Assembly: GCF_030811455.1 (NCBI RefSeq)
Contig: NZ_JAUSQU010000003.1
Span: 1-64,000 of the forward strand
DNA length: 64,000 bases
From: Streptosporangium lutulentum
Lineage (GTDB): Bacteria > Actinomycetota > Actinomycetes > Streptosporangiales > Streptosporangiaceae
Direction of reading: 5' to 3'
Shown here in pieces: positions 1 through 7,903 of the stretch. Positions within the stretch are counted from its first letter, which is position 1. Each line of letters starts with the position of its first letter. The translations under genes and the position numbers were made by a program. Below the pieces are notes generated by a model, which searched no databases, was not told the DNA's origin, and worked only from the letters and a program-made list of their open reading frames with translations.

Positions 1-318
1 ATCGTCCGACACCAAGAGGCCTTTCCCACCATTGCTGAGCCGCAGCACGACCGCCACCGCGAGGTCCGTCCCTCAATCGCCCTCACCACGACCGGCCCGT
101 CCGTCAATAACGCACCCACGTCCACCATCCCTGAGCACGCCACCGCGAACCAGCAACCTCACCCCGCCTTCAAAAGGGCCACCGCTACCGCAGCGGCCGC
201 CTTTCCCGGCTCGGTCCAGACTCGGCTGCTCAACACCGCCGGCCAAGCCGCATCGCCCAGCGCGGCACCCGTCCCCACGACCGGCCTGTACTCCTCCCGC
301 GAGCAGGACGGGCGATGA
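1..318 (+). CDS. 3' end of a gene entering from upstream (partial)
   Basis: Frame 1 is open from the first base to a TGA at 316-318 and has the high G/C third-position bias of a real gene, giving a 105-residue C-terminal tail rich in Ala, Pro, Thr and Gln and probably disordered. The stop overlaps an ATG at 315 (ATGA), as in coupled genes. The tail alone does not identify the protein. A relaxase or conjugation protein with a disordered end is possible from context only. Confidence 0.5.
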   Translation: MVRHQEAFPTIAEPQHDRHREVRPSIALTTTGPSVNNAPTSTIPEHATANQQPHPAFKRATATAAAAFPGSVQTRLLNTAGQAASPSAAPVPTTGLYSSREQDGR

Positions 319-533
319 GCGCCCACAAGGTCAGCGTGCCGACGTGCCCGCTCTTGAACGGCGAAACCACCGCACCATCCAGAGGCCACGTCCGCGCGGA
401 GAGCAGTTGTTTCACACCGCTGCAGATCTCGCCGACGCGCGCGCTTTTCCTCATGCCATCTCCGGGCCTGCAGATCGCGATCAGCCGCCGACTACGAGCG
501 CTGCGGCCCGCTGCCGCCCCCGCCCTGCCGTGA
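315..533 (+). CDS. Small hypothetical protein, 72 aa
   Basis: The ATG lies in an ATGA overlap with the stop of the upstream partial gene, which is the main support. The protein has no recognisable motif and its composition (Pro, Arg, Ser) is close to what out-of-frame high-GC DNA gives. It may be a chance frame. Confidence 0.25.
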   Translation: MSAHKVSVPTCPLLNGETTAPSRGHVRAESSCFTPLQISPTRALFLMPSPGLQIAISRRLRALRPAAAPALP

Positions 534-1222
534 ACCCCTCGCTCATGCCCAGCGCGCCTGGAAAACTCCAACTCCCTTGTCAGAGATTCCTTGACAAGGA
601 TGGGTCAATAAACACGCATCAAGATCGAAAAGTATCGAGAAATCCCGCTCGCCCACCCAGATATCCCCCGCGCGACCACACGCTCCCAATCGCGCCGGCC
701 GCCTCCACCGAAGGAAAGACGACCTTGAACAACACCACTTCAACGACCCCTTTCCCCTTCGCCGGCCCCCACCAGGACCGACGTGGCCATCGCCCCAATC
801 CCGCCCTGAAGAACCAAAAGAAGAGAAACTCCTGTGGCGCTTGGGATTTTGACACCCCATATGACACGATGGTCAGCCACAAGACGATCATCAGGAGTCG
901 CCCACAAACACCCGAACAACAAAAAAGACGCCCCCCAATGAGGGACGCCCACAACTTCACACCGACGATCTCAGCTCCCCAAGGATTCCCGGCCCAACGG
1001 AGCAAGATTTCACACGTCAATCTGGAGGACACCATATCAGGTAGCCCCCGGCTCACCACAGCACGCCCTGATGCCAAAAGCACGGGCGAACCCGCCTGCG
1101 GTCCAGCCGTCGATCCCCTCACCAGCCAACCTGCCAAACCGGCTGATGATCAAACCCCAGGTGACAGCAAATCGCGACACGCCGAAATCCTTAGTGTTCC
1201 ACTAACAGCCTCCAGGTGTGCC
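534..1222. other. Non-coding stretch upstream of a small ORF
   Basis: No convincing gene is visible. Long open frames exist on the + strand but have poor composition (Pro/Arg/Thr runs). At 575-599 there is an inverted repeat, CCTTGTCA-9 nt-TGACAAGG, whose right arm overlaps a TTGACA hexamer, so it could be an operator on a promoter. I see no clear -10 box at the right spacing. Confidence 0.35.
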
Positions 1223-1501
1223 ATGATCCTCACCATGGCCACTCATGGAGCTACGGGAGCACGACGCGGCGAGCGCCGCCGCAAGCCCTCCCGCACCAAG
1301 GGGAGCGCGGAGCCGTGGGACATCCGCACCACTCTGACGCCATTCCTCGCAGACAAACTGCTTGACCTCTGCGATGCAACGGGGCTGAGCGCCAACGCGC
1401 TGCTCAGTGGTCTCGTGGATCAAGTTCCGGTGGACCCCGAAACCGGGCGACCGCAGGGCTGGGCCGCAAACGTGCAGGAGACGATGCCGATCGCCAGCTA
1501 G
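1223..1501 (+). CDS. Small basic protein upstream of rep, 92 aa
   Basis: The C-terminal part of a much longer open frame looks like a real protein; the ATG at 1223 (AGG 6 nt upstream) or the one at 1235 is the likely start. An N-terminal Arg/Lys-rich stretch is followed by a helical segment, LTPFLADKLLDLCDATGLSA, that resembles the helices of ribbon-helix-helix or CopG-like plasmid regulators. It lies 170 bp before the replication gene in the same direction, so a copy-control role is possible but unproven. Confidence 0.5.
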   Translation: MILTMATHGATGARRGERRRKPSRTKGSAEPWDIRTTLTPFLADKLLDLCDATGLSANALLSGLVDQVPVDPETGRPQGWAANVQETMPIAS

Positions 1502-1514
1502 ACACCCAGGGTTT

Positions 1515-1547
1515 GAGCCCCCGGAACATATGTTCACGGGGGGCTTC
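1515..1547. promoter_or_regulatory. Inverted repeat with LexA-like core between two genes
   Basis: AGCCCCC (1516-1522) pairs with GGGGGGCT (1538-1545) around the perfect palindrome GAACATATGTTC (1524-1535). As RNA it could end transcription of the 92-aa gene. As DNA the core fits the Gram-positive SOS-box pattern GAACNNNNGTTC, but it lacks the outer TC/GA of the mycobacterial box. It sits ~130 bp before rep. Confidence 0.4.
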
Positions 1548-1668
1548 AACACCACCATTTGAGGATCCTCAGCACCGGCCTCGCAAACCACGCTGACGAT
1601 CTCTCTGCTAGATCAGCCTGACGGCATCGCCGCTGGGTCGACCTTTTGTTGTCCGGGAACGAGTCCCT

Positions 1669-4254
1669 ATGGAGGGGATCATAGCTCACGGACCCCGGGA
1701 TAGCACTGCCATGCCTCTTTTGGGCGTGTCTGAGTCCATCACAGGGGCGATAAGTGCTTTTCCTGATCCGCGAACAGCTGAGCGCGCGCGCACGCCGATG
1801 GCGTCGACGACCGCGGTGATCAGCTGGATTTCGAGCGCGCTCGAAATCCCGGGCATCTCAGACAGCTCACGCAACGCATCAACCCACTCCCCCGCCACCT
1901 CTCAACGCGCTCAGCCATCTTCTCCCGACGAAGACCGCTGGCAAGCAGCTCGCGACCTGGCCGCAGAGACCTTCGCCCGGATCACCCCGCTACTGGCCCA
2001 GACACTGCGGATACGGCACAGCCCCAACGGCGGCGAAGACTTCCCTGGCGGCGTACACGAACGGCCGCTATCACCCCACCGGCCAAAGCTGCCCGACCGG
2101 CCCACCGCGATCGCTGTATTCGACCGCGCCAGGGGGGAAGGACGCCTGCTCGTAGCCGACCTCGATGTCACCAAGGCTCAGGCAACCGGCCTGACCCGCC
2201 AAGCGGCCACCGAGCTGGTCGCCACCGAGGCCACCGCGCTGATCGAGTTGATCCAACGATGCGGCGGACGCGCAATCAGCGACGTCAGCCCCAGCGGCGG
2301 CCGCCACGTGTACATCCGATGGGCACGACCCCTGCCCTGGCCAGACCTCCGCGACATCGCCCACGCCCTGGCCCAGAGATTCATCTCCTTCGACACCAGC
2401 CCGATGTCAGGCCCCGCCGCACAGATCCGCACCCCCGGCAGCCTCCACAAATTCGCCGCCGGCGGCTCAGGCCGCCTCAGCGGATACCTGCGCCTGACCA
2501 TCCCCATCGCCGACGCCGAAGCAATCTTGCGGCGACCCTGCGGCCCCAAGGTCTGGGCAGCGCTCCAAGAAGAGCTCACCGCCGAGCGAGCGGTCCTGGC
2601 CGCCGGCCGCAGACCCCGCTCCTCCAGCTCGGCCGAGCCCGGTAGCGACGACGACCAGACAGTCAGGGACGCTGCGGCATGGTCAGGCAGCGGGCAGACC
2701 TGTCCCTCCTGTGCTGCCATCATCGACGTCCCCTTGGACAACGCGGGCTCGCTCTGGCTCCCCCGCCGCGGCGGCCGCCGCGCACCTCGAGCAGATCTCG
2801 ACCAGCTGGCCCGCAGCGGGGACTGGCAGAGCCGACGAACCAAATCAGCCTCAGAGCTACGTCTGAGCGTGCTGAACTCCATCGCCGCAGCGGGCTGGCG
2901 ACTGGGCGAAGTGATCCAGGAGATGGAGCACGGTCGCTGGCCTGGCTTGGCCCGCCTGCTGGAGTCCAAGCGCCCCAGCCAGCATCGCCGCAGGTTGGAG
3001 GGCGATTGGCGAAAAGCCGTGACCGGAGTCGCATGGCAGAGACATGTCCGCAGGTGCAACACAAGCCCGAGACAACCTTCCACGCCCCCCCTGGTGTCCC
3101 CTACAACTGAGGGGGGTGGTGCTACCCCCGCGGTCGTCCAGAAATCAGGGCTTTACATTGTAGATTCGAAAGAAGCGGCGGCCTCTCCTGACTCCGATAG
3201 CTCCCATCCCCGGGAGCGAAATATCTGGGGAGTGCGCACCATCGATCCGGATGTCGCCACACAAAGAGTCCTGGACCACTGGCAGCAGATCCTGCAATGG
3301 CGCACCGCGGTGTATCTGGCCGAGCGCGACGAAGAGCGCGTCCGAAACTGGGGCCGAGCCGCGCCTCAGATCCGTATGCTGCTGCGAGGGATGGCCGTCG
3401 CAGCCCGCAAAGATGGTTCAACCTGCCCAGCCTTCGGAGCGCGCAGCCTGTCGCAACTCGTCGGCATGGACTACACCACCGTCGCCCGCCATCTCAAACG
3501 ACTACGCGAAGAGGACAACAGCCTGATCGACCGAGTTGAAGAGGCATCGGGAAAACGAGCCGATCGCTACGAGCTGAGCGTGCCCGACATCTACAAGGCC
3601 GAGGCGCGGTGGATCCGCTGGCGGGGCGGCCGCATCGACTGCCTGCACCCTGCGCTGCACGCCCTCGGCGCAGTCGTGGCGCTCGTCTACGAGCAGCTCA
3701 ACAGCGTCGAGACCGGCTCGACAGAACTCGCCCGGCTAACTCTGATATCTACGAGCGCTACCGCGGAAGCCTTGCGCACCCTGGCCCAGCTCGGCCTCGC
3801 TGAACGTGGACGAGCCGGCTGGTATCGAGGCGACCGACCTTTGGAGGAAGTCGCAGTCGAGCTCGGCGCCGACGTCATAGCCCGCGAGCGACGGAAGCAG
3901 TATCGCAAGCACCGCGAAGACTGGTGGGCGCTGCTGGAGGCATGGCAACTCCCCCCAGCCGATCGACCCGATCACCTGCAACCCCGTCGTCGTACCCAGG
4001 CTCCGCACGTCCTAGACGCGACCGCTGGGGAGGAAGCGCCCTGGCCAGAGGAGCCCGTAGACAACGGTGAGGCAGGGGCCTATGACTACCTTGAGCAAAA
4101 CGACGAATTGTCTTTAGCACCTGGACTAGGCACGTCCGAAGTGGCGGGAAACCCGACTCTCGAGCGAGGAGGTCTTGGGGAAACAGAACGGTCAGTGCTG
4201 CTAGTGCATGCATCCTCCTCCAAGCGGGGTGGCGACTACTGGCAGGATCCTTAG
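1669..4254 (+). CDS. Plasmid replication protein: AEP primase-polymerase with C-terminal winged helix
   Basis: 861 aa from the first ATG; the start is uncertain (ATGs at 1711 and 1798 are alternatives). Around residues 140-290 the protein shows archaeo-eukaryotic primase features: VADLDV at 162-167 (catalytic D164 and D166), GGRHVY with H213 (the sxH motif), and SGPAAQIRTPGSLHK further on. A CPSC pair near residue 345 may bind zinc. Residues ~593-625 (SLSQLVGMDYTTVARHLKRL) form a winged helix-turn-helix. This domain order is seen in replication initiators of actinobacterial plasmids and integrative elements. It would bind the origin and prime DNA synthesis. A 24-bp perfect palindrome lies within its 5' end. 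Confidence 0.75.
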   Translation: MEGIIAHGPRDSTAMPLLGVSESITGAISAFPDPRTAERARTPMASTTAVISWISSALEIPGISDSSRNASTHSPATSQRAQPSSPDEDRWQAARDLAAETFARITPLLAQTLRIRHSPNGGEDFPGGVHERPLSPHRPKLPDRPTAIAVFDRARGEGRLLVADLDVTKAQATGLTRQAATELVATEATALIELIQRCGGRAISDVSPSGGRHVYIRWARPLPWPDLRDIAHALAQRFISFDTSPMSGPAAQIRTPGSLHKFAAGGSGRLSGYLRLTIPIADAEAILRRPCGPKVWAALQEELTAERAVLAAGRRPRSSSSAEPGSDDDQTVRDAAAWSGSGQTCPSCAAIIDVPLDNAGSLWLPRRGGRRAPRADLDQLARSGDWQSRRTKSASELRLSVLNSIAAAGWRLGEVIQEMEHGRWPGLARLLESKRPSQHRRRLEGDWRKAVTGVAWQRHVRRCNTSPRQPSTPPLVSPTTEGGGATPAVVQKSGLYIVDSKEAAASPDSDSSHPRERNIWGVRTIDPDVATQRVLDHWQQILQWRTAVYLAERDEERVRNWGRAAPQIRMLLRGMAVAARKDGSTCPAFGARSLSQLVGMDYTTVARHLKRLREEDNSLIDRVEEASGKRADRYELSVPDIYKAEARWIRWRGGRIDCLHPALHALGAVVALVYEQLNSVETGSTELARLTLISTSATAEALRTLAQLGLAERGRAGWYRGDRPLEEVAVELGADVIARERRKQYRKHREDWWALLEAWQLPPADRPDHLQPRRRTQAPHVLDATAGEEAPWPEEPVDNGEAGAYDYLEQNDELSLAPGLGTSEVAGNPTLERGGLGETERSVLLVHASSSKRGGDYWQDP
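1826..1849. repeat. 24-bp perfect palindrome inside the 5' end of rep
   Basis: GGATTTCGAGCG is followed directly by its reverse complement. It lies within or just before the rep reading frame, depending on the true start, so it may be an operator, an origin element or a Rep site. The encoded residues (ISSALEIP) carry no obvious functional motif. Confidence 0.55.
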
Positions 4255-4278
4255 AGTGAGTCGAAAGGAGTGACGGCG

Positions 4279-4593
4279 ATGACGTCGGTCCGAGGTGCGA
4301 TTTTGGTCTTTCGATCAGACGATGAACGATGCGCTTGCCCAGCCAGCCGGCGGCCCGCCTCCGGCTCCCCGGCCAAGGCGCACACGGTGACCATCGACCT
4401 GATGGACGGCGAGCACACACTGGGTGCTCACCGTGAGGCGCTGCGCGAGTTCGCCCATCGCCAGAACGGCGAGGCCGACCAAGAGGAAGCGGAAGCTGCC
4501 GAGCGGGGCGAGGTCCGTGACCGCCAGGCGAAGCATCGCCGCGAGTGGGTGGCCGCCGAAGCCCTGCTCAATCGGATCGACGACGTACTGTAG
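4279..4593 (+). CDS. Hypothetical protein, 104 aa, charged coiled coil
   Basis: The ATG at 4279 is chosen over the GTG at 4270 because AAAGGAG (4264-4270) is spaced 8 nt from it. The second half is strongly charged (Glu, Arg, Ala) and helical. The gene starts 24 bp after rep and ends 8 bp before the next gene, so it belongs to a rep-proximal operon. Function unknown. Confidence 0.55.
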   Translation: MTSVRGAILVFRSDDERCACPASRRPASGSPAKAHTVTIDLMDGEHTLGAHREALREFAHRQNGEADQEEAEAAERGEVRDRQAKHRREWVAAEALLNRIDDVL

Positions 4594-4601
4594 GGCCGCT
4601 C

Positions 4602-5411
4602 ATGACCAATGACCACGCTGCCGACCGTCCGGCCGGACGGCCCCAGCTGATCGCCACCGTCGCCGAGCTGGCCGCCCTAGCCGCCGCCGTCGAGCCCGAC
4701 GCCCCGGTGTTCATCGACGACGCCCAAATCGAGCCCGGCTCCGACCCGGCCGACCACAAAGCCTGGGCCGTCGTCGCCCAGCGTCAGCTCACCCTGGCCA
4801 ACGAGGCCGGGCAGGCGGCCGGGCCGGGCGAGCAGGTCGGCACCAGCGCGCCGGACGAGCACGGCAGGCGGCACCTGCTGGGCACGCCCGTGCTGATGCT
4901 GACCGAGCGGCGGCTGGCTACCCCCGGCGTTATCGGCCCCGTTGCGCACCCGGCCGACCCTGAAACCCGCCGGTATGAGGCGTACGAACTGCGCAGCGAT
5001 CAAGATCTGACCCGCTACCTGATGGAACTGCTGGACGCGGTCGAACGGCTGCGAGTCGAGACCGAGCGGGACGCGCATGACGACGACCAGCAGTTTCATC
5101 CCCTTGCCCGCGCCCACCTCGGCACCGCTGCGGCGCACCTACAGCAGGCACGCGCCGCGATCGACCGCGCCACCGGCTACGGCATCGCCTGCGAGCTCAT
5201 CCGCGGCTACGACCTGGACGACGACAGCGGCAGCCCCTGCGACGCCGAGCGCCTGTATGACGTCCTGGTGTGGCTGCCCGACGAAGGGTACGAAGAGCTC
5301 GCCTGCCCGGTGCACGGCGCAGTTGTGGTGCGTGTCCTCCCCGGCGCTACGAGCCGTCCGAACCCCAACGCTGACTACGGTAAACCGCGTCCGAATGGGG
5401 ACATCAGCTGA
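4602..5411 (+). CDS. Hypothetical protein, 269 aa
   Basis: The ATG at 4602 is the first good start after the preceding stop. The acidic protein has Ala-rich helices around residues 15-75 and 140-200, and a C-terminal stretch with CDAERLYDVL and ACPVHG that could place Cys and His near each other. The stop overlaps the next ATG by one base (TGATG), which implies translational coupling. No family recognised; possibly an accessory factor expressed with rep. Confidence 0.6.
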   Translation: MTNDHAADRPAGRPQLIATVAELAALAAAVEPDAPVFIDDAQIEPGSDPADHKAWAVVAQRQLTLANEAGQAAGPGEQVGTSAPDEHGRRHLLGTPVLMLTERRLATPGVIGPVAHPADPETRRYEAYELRSDQDLTRYLMELLDAVERLRVETERDAHDDDQQFHPLARAHLGTAAAHLQQARAAIDRATGYGIACELIRGYDLDDDSGSPCDAERLYDVLVWLPDEGYEELACPVHGAVVVRVLPGATSRPNPNADYGKPRPNGDIS

Positions 5412-6019
5412 TGACCAGCTCTGCCCGCTCACTGCCGCCCCTGCTCAGCGCGGCCGCCACACTCCTGCAGCGCGTCGGCGAGCTGTTACCGGTGAGTGTC
5501 ACCTGCCAGCTCACTCACCCATCGCTGGCGCCCGTGACCCTCACCCCGGCTTCCCTGCACATGAGCCGAGACGATCAGCACGCCGTCGTGAAAGCGATCG
5601 CCACCGCACTTGGCTGGTCTTGCCGTCGCCTGCCCAACGTCGATGGAGGCTGGGTGGCGGACGGCCGCATCGACGGCATCCCAGTCGAGGCGCTGGCCGC
5701 ACCCATAACCTGGACCAGCACCAGTGGCGAGCGGGCCGTGCGCGGTACCGGGATCACCACCGCCGACCACGCCGCTTTGCTGCTTGACCTGGTCGATTGG
5801 AGTGCGGCGCTGCCCACGCACGGTATCGCCGGGCTGGAGGTCCGCGAGGACCTGGATGCCGGCGCGCTGCGGGCTTGCCTAGTCGTAGCCGACCGGGCGA
5901 CCACCAAGGAGATCGGCGAGCTGGTGCTGGCCGCGCCCGACGACGGCTGGTCCGGCTACGCCGGTGCCGGTCTTCTACCCACCGGGCACGATCTGAGCGT
6001 GAGCGTTGGCCGCTACTGA
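5411..6019 (+). CDS. Hypothetical protein, 202 aa
   Basis: Coupled to the preceding gene by a TGATG overlap. Good codon bias throughout. The protein is a mixed alpha/beta sequence with no signal peptide or membrane segment and no recognised motif. It closes the run of genes that begins with rep. Confidence 0.6.
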   Translation: MTSSARSLPPLLSAAATLLQRVGELLPVSVTCQLTHPSLAPVTLTPASLHMSRDDQHAVVKAIATALGWSCRRLPNVDGGWVADGRIDGIPVEALAAPITWTSTSGERAVRGTGITTADHAALLLDLVDWSAALPTHGIAGLEVREDLDAGALRACLVVADRATTKEIGELVLAAPDDGWSGYAGAGLLPTGHDLSVSVGRY

Positions 6020-6257
6020 TGAACCTGTGCGCCTCTTATCTGGAGTTGTTGGCCTCTTCTCGCAGGTCAGAGTGAGATGATCTATTCAGGCAAGTAAGGC
6101 ATGTTGACTCGCTCTCGCAGCATGGTGCGAGGACCGGCCACAGGTCTCGACGGCTGTCAATGGCCGAGTGCGTGTCGACTTAAAGCCGTCCCATCGATCA
6201 TCGACTGGATGTTCCGTTTCGCTGGCGCGTGTCCCGCTGGCCGCGCATCATCGGAGA

Positions 6258-6740
6258 ATGGGCTCGTGCGGCGGTCACCAATATGCCTTCGTGATCCAGA
6301 CACGGGACAGCAGTGACCCGCACTGGTCGTGGGTCACCGCTTTCGGCAGCAAGGATTGCCTCGTGATCGGGCGCGGGGTGGTCGACGATGCCGTGGGAAG
6401 TCCGCGAGTCTTCGGTCGCGCTACCTTCCGTGCCTACCTGGATAAGCTGGTTGCACAGGTGCCTGCAGCGGTCGACTACTACTTGTTCGACGACGATCAC
6501 GGCACTGACTGGCGCATCCTGGTATGGGACGTCCCTGCCACGGGCTACGACCAGCGCAGCACGGTACCGCCTCCCGATGATCCGATCCGCGCGGGTTACG
6601 CCCTTGTACTGGCCATCGAGGGCGGCGAACCGCACTACGTGGGCACATGGAATGGAGTCGACGTCCGCAAGCGGCTACACGATCTGGTGATGCGGGCCGA
6701 GGCGTCGCGCACCAGGGAGGCCGCTCCTCCTTCCGTCTAA
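6258..6740 (+). CDS. Hypothetical protein, 160 aa
   Basis: The ATG at 6258 follows CGGAGA; the frame upstream of it has poor composition. Sequence such as DDDHGTDWRILVWDVP and ALVLAIEGGEPHYVGTW suggests a compact alpha/beta cytoplasmic domain. A 238-bp gap separates it from the upstream run. Not recognised. Confidence 0.55.
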   Translation: MGSCGGHQYAFVIQTRDSSDPHWSWVTAFGSKDCLVIGRGVVDDAVGSPRVFGRATFRAYLDKLVAQVPAAVDYYLFDDDHGTDWRILVWDVPATGYDQRSTVPPPDDPIRAGYALVLAIEGGEPHYVGTWNGVDVRKRLHDLVMRAEASRTREAAPPSV

Positions 6741-6852
6741 GCCGGCCCTTCTAACGCGGTGGCGGCCTGGAGCAGGGCGGGCAGCGCACCACTCCCGCCA
6801 GGCCGCCAAGGAGGCGGGCCCGCCCGCGAGCCGGTACGGCGAACTTCTCGAA

Positions 6853-7185
6853 GTGTTCCGGCACATCGCGACACGCTGCGACGAAACGATCGGTGGCGGA
6901 CGCAACAACGAGCGCGGTGGCGCTGCCCGCAACGAATACGACAAGCTCGAACGCAACGCCACCGCCATGACCACCGTGCTGCCCGCGCTGACGATGGCCG
7001 CTCAACGCTGGATGAAGCCCATGCACGCACCCCTGAAGGAGAAGCTTCAGCGGGAGCTCGACGAAGCACGCGAGGCCGCCGGGGAACTCCCCTGCTACTT
7101 CAACACCGTCGAGCAGTCCCAAGTTATTCTTGCCATGGATTCAGCCCGAGCGAGGCGCCGCCGTAGCGGCGACCCCAAGCCCTGA
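6853..7185 (+). CDS. Hypothetical protein, about 110 aa
   Basis: GTG start at 6853 is the best visible but has no clear ribosome binding site, so the true start may differ. A helical middle (LKEKLQRELDEAREAAGELP) and a basic tail (SARARRRRSGDPKP) would fit a small nucleic-acid-binding protein. It precedes the 144-aa gene by 63 bp. Confidence 0.4.
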   Translation: MFRHIATRCDETIGGGRNNERGGAARNEYDKLERNATAMTTVLPALTMAAQRWMKPMHAPLKEKLQRELDEAREAAGELPCYFNTVEQSQVILAMDSARARRRRSGDPKP

Positions 7186-7248
7186 ACCAGCCGGCTACTC
7201 ATCGCCCTTCGAGGGAGCCCCTTTTTCCGCTCAATCAAGGAGACAGTC

Positions 7249-7683
7249 ATGAGTAGCAAGCCCTGGCAGACCGGCCGGTGGGATGTCATCGCCGGCCATA
7301 CCGTCCGCCCCAGTCGCTGGCCCGAGGACTTGACCGCCTTCTACAGCGCCTACGTCGGCGGCGCCGACGACATGGTCAAGTACATGCGCGCTGCCGGGTG
7401 CTGCGCCCCCGGCAGCGTACGGGGCTCGGGCGGGCACCCCCACGTCTACGCCGCCGATCTACACGAGCGGATGGCCGAGCCGGGCCAGTGGTGCCTGGTG
7501 TGGGCCGAGGCCCCGGTGGAGATGTGGGATGGGTGCCGTAACACCGGACACCCGGACCACCTCCTCGCCGTCATTCACCCCAGCGGGATGTCCACACCCG
7601 CTGCGATGAGGGAGGCAGCCATCCTCATCGCGCGTCTTCGTGTAGCGCGCGCCGAGTGGGAGCTCGCCAAGCTCCTCATCTAA
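7249..7683 (+). CDS. Hypothetical protein, 144 aa, paralog of the gene at 9537
   Basis: AAGGAG precedes the ATG. The protein shares a conserved frame with the product at 9537: KPWQ..RW.VI.G.TVRPSRWP near the start, then TAFYS.YVG.AD, GGHP, W.VW.E.P.EMWDG, H.LA.I.P.GMS and RVARAEWELA.LL. That is well over half identical, so the two genes arose by duplication. Trp-rich and compact, no known motif. They flank a 526-aa gene with a regulatory hairpin. Confidence 0.65.
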   Translation: MSSKPWQTGRWDVIAGHTVRPSRWPEDLTAFYSAYVGGADDMVKYMRAAGCCAPGSVRGSGGHPHVYAADLHERMAEPGQWCLVWAEAPVEMWDGCRNTGHPDHLLAVIHPSGMSTPAAMREAAILIARLRVARAEWELAKLLI

Positions 7684-7687
7684 TCCC

Positions 7688-7702
7688 GTCGTCCATCTGT
7701 AG
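7688..7702 (+). repeat. 15-bp direct repeat, copy 1
   Basis: GTCGTCCATCTGTAG is present just after the 144-aa gene and again at 9487-9501 just before its paralog. The two copies bound a ~1.8-kb segment holding the hairpin and the 526-aa gene. Confidence 0.6.
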
Positions 7703-7721
7703 ATAGGCGAAGGAGGAAATC

Positions 7722-7778
7722 GTGGACGACATCACCAGGTGCGATCGTCTCCGGGGAAGACCCCGCGCTGATCACTGA
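7722..7778 (+). CDS. Possible 18-aa leader peptide
   Basis: GTG start with a very strong ribosome binding site (AAGGAGGAAATC) and a short frame ending in TGA, product VDDITRCDRLRGRPRADH. It lies 62 bp before a 27-bp stem that covers the ribosome binding site of the next gene. A leader peptide is one reading; the truncated remnant of a larger gene is another. Confidence 0.35.
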   Translation: MDDITRCDRLRGRPRADH

Positions 7779-7840
7779 CTGATGCACCCTACGGTGAAGC
7801 CGACTAAAGCAGCAGGCGAAGGCGCCGATAGTTCCGAAGA

Positions 7841-7903
7841 GTCCACTCATACCTCCAAAAGATGTCATAGTAAAAGTGACACCTTTTGGAGGTATGAGTG
7901 GAC
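7841..7903 (+). promoter_or_regulatory. 27-bp hairpin covering the SD and start of the 526-aa gene
   Basis: Left arm 7841-7867 and right arm 7877-7903 are complementary over 27 bp with one mismatch and a 9-nt loop. The right arm contains GGAGG (7888-7892) and the GTG start (7898). In mRNA the stem would hide the ribosome binding site and block initiation unless opened. It could also be an operator. Confidence 0.65.

Noticed and set aside
32..1222. Long + strand open frame running into the 92-aa gene
   Set aside because: Before ~1223 the sequence is Pro/Arg/Thr-rich with poor codon bias and no ribosome binding site; only its end looks like a protein.
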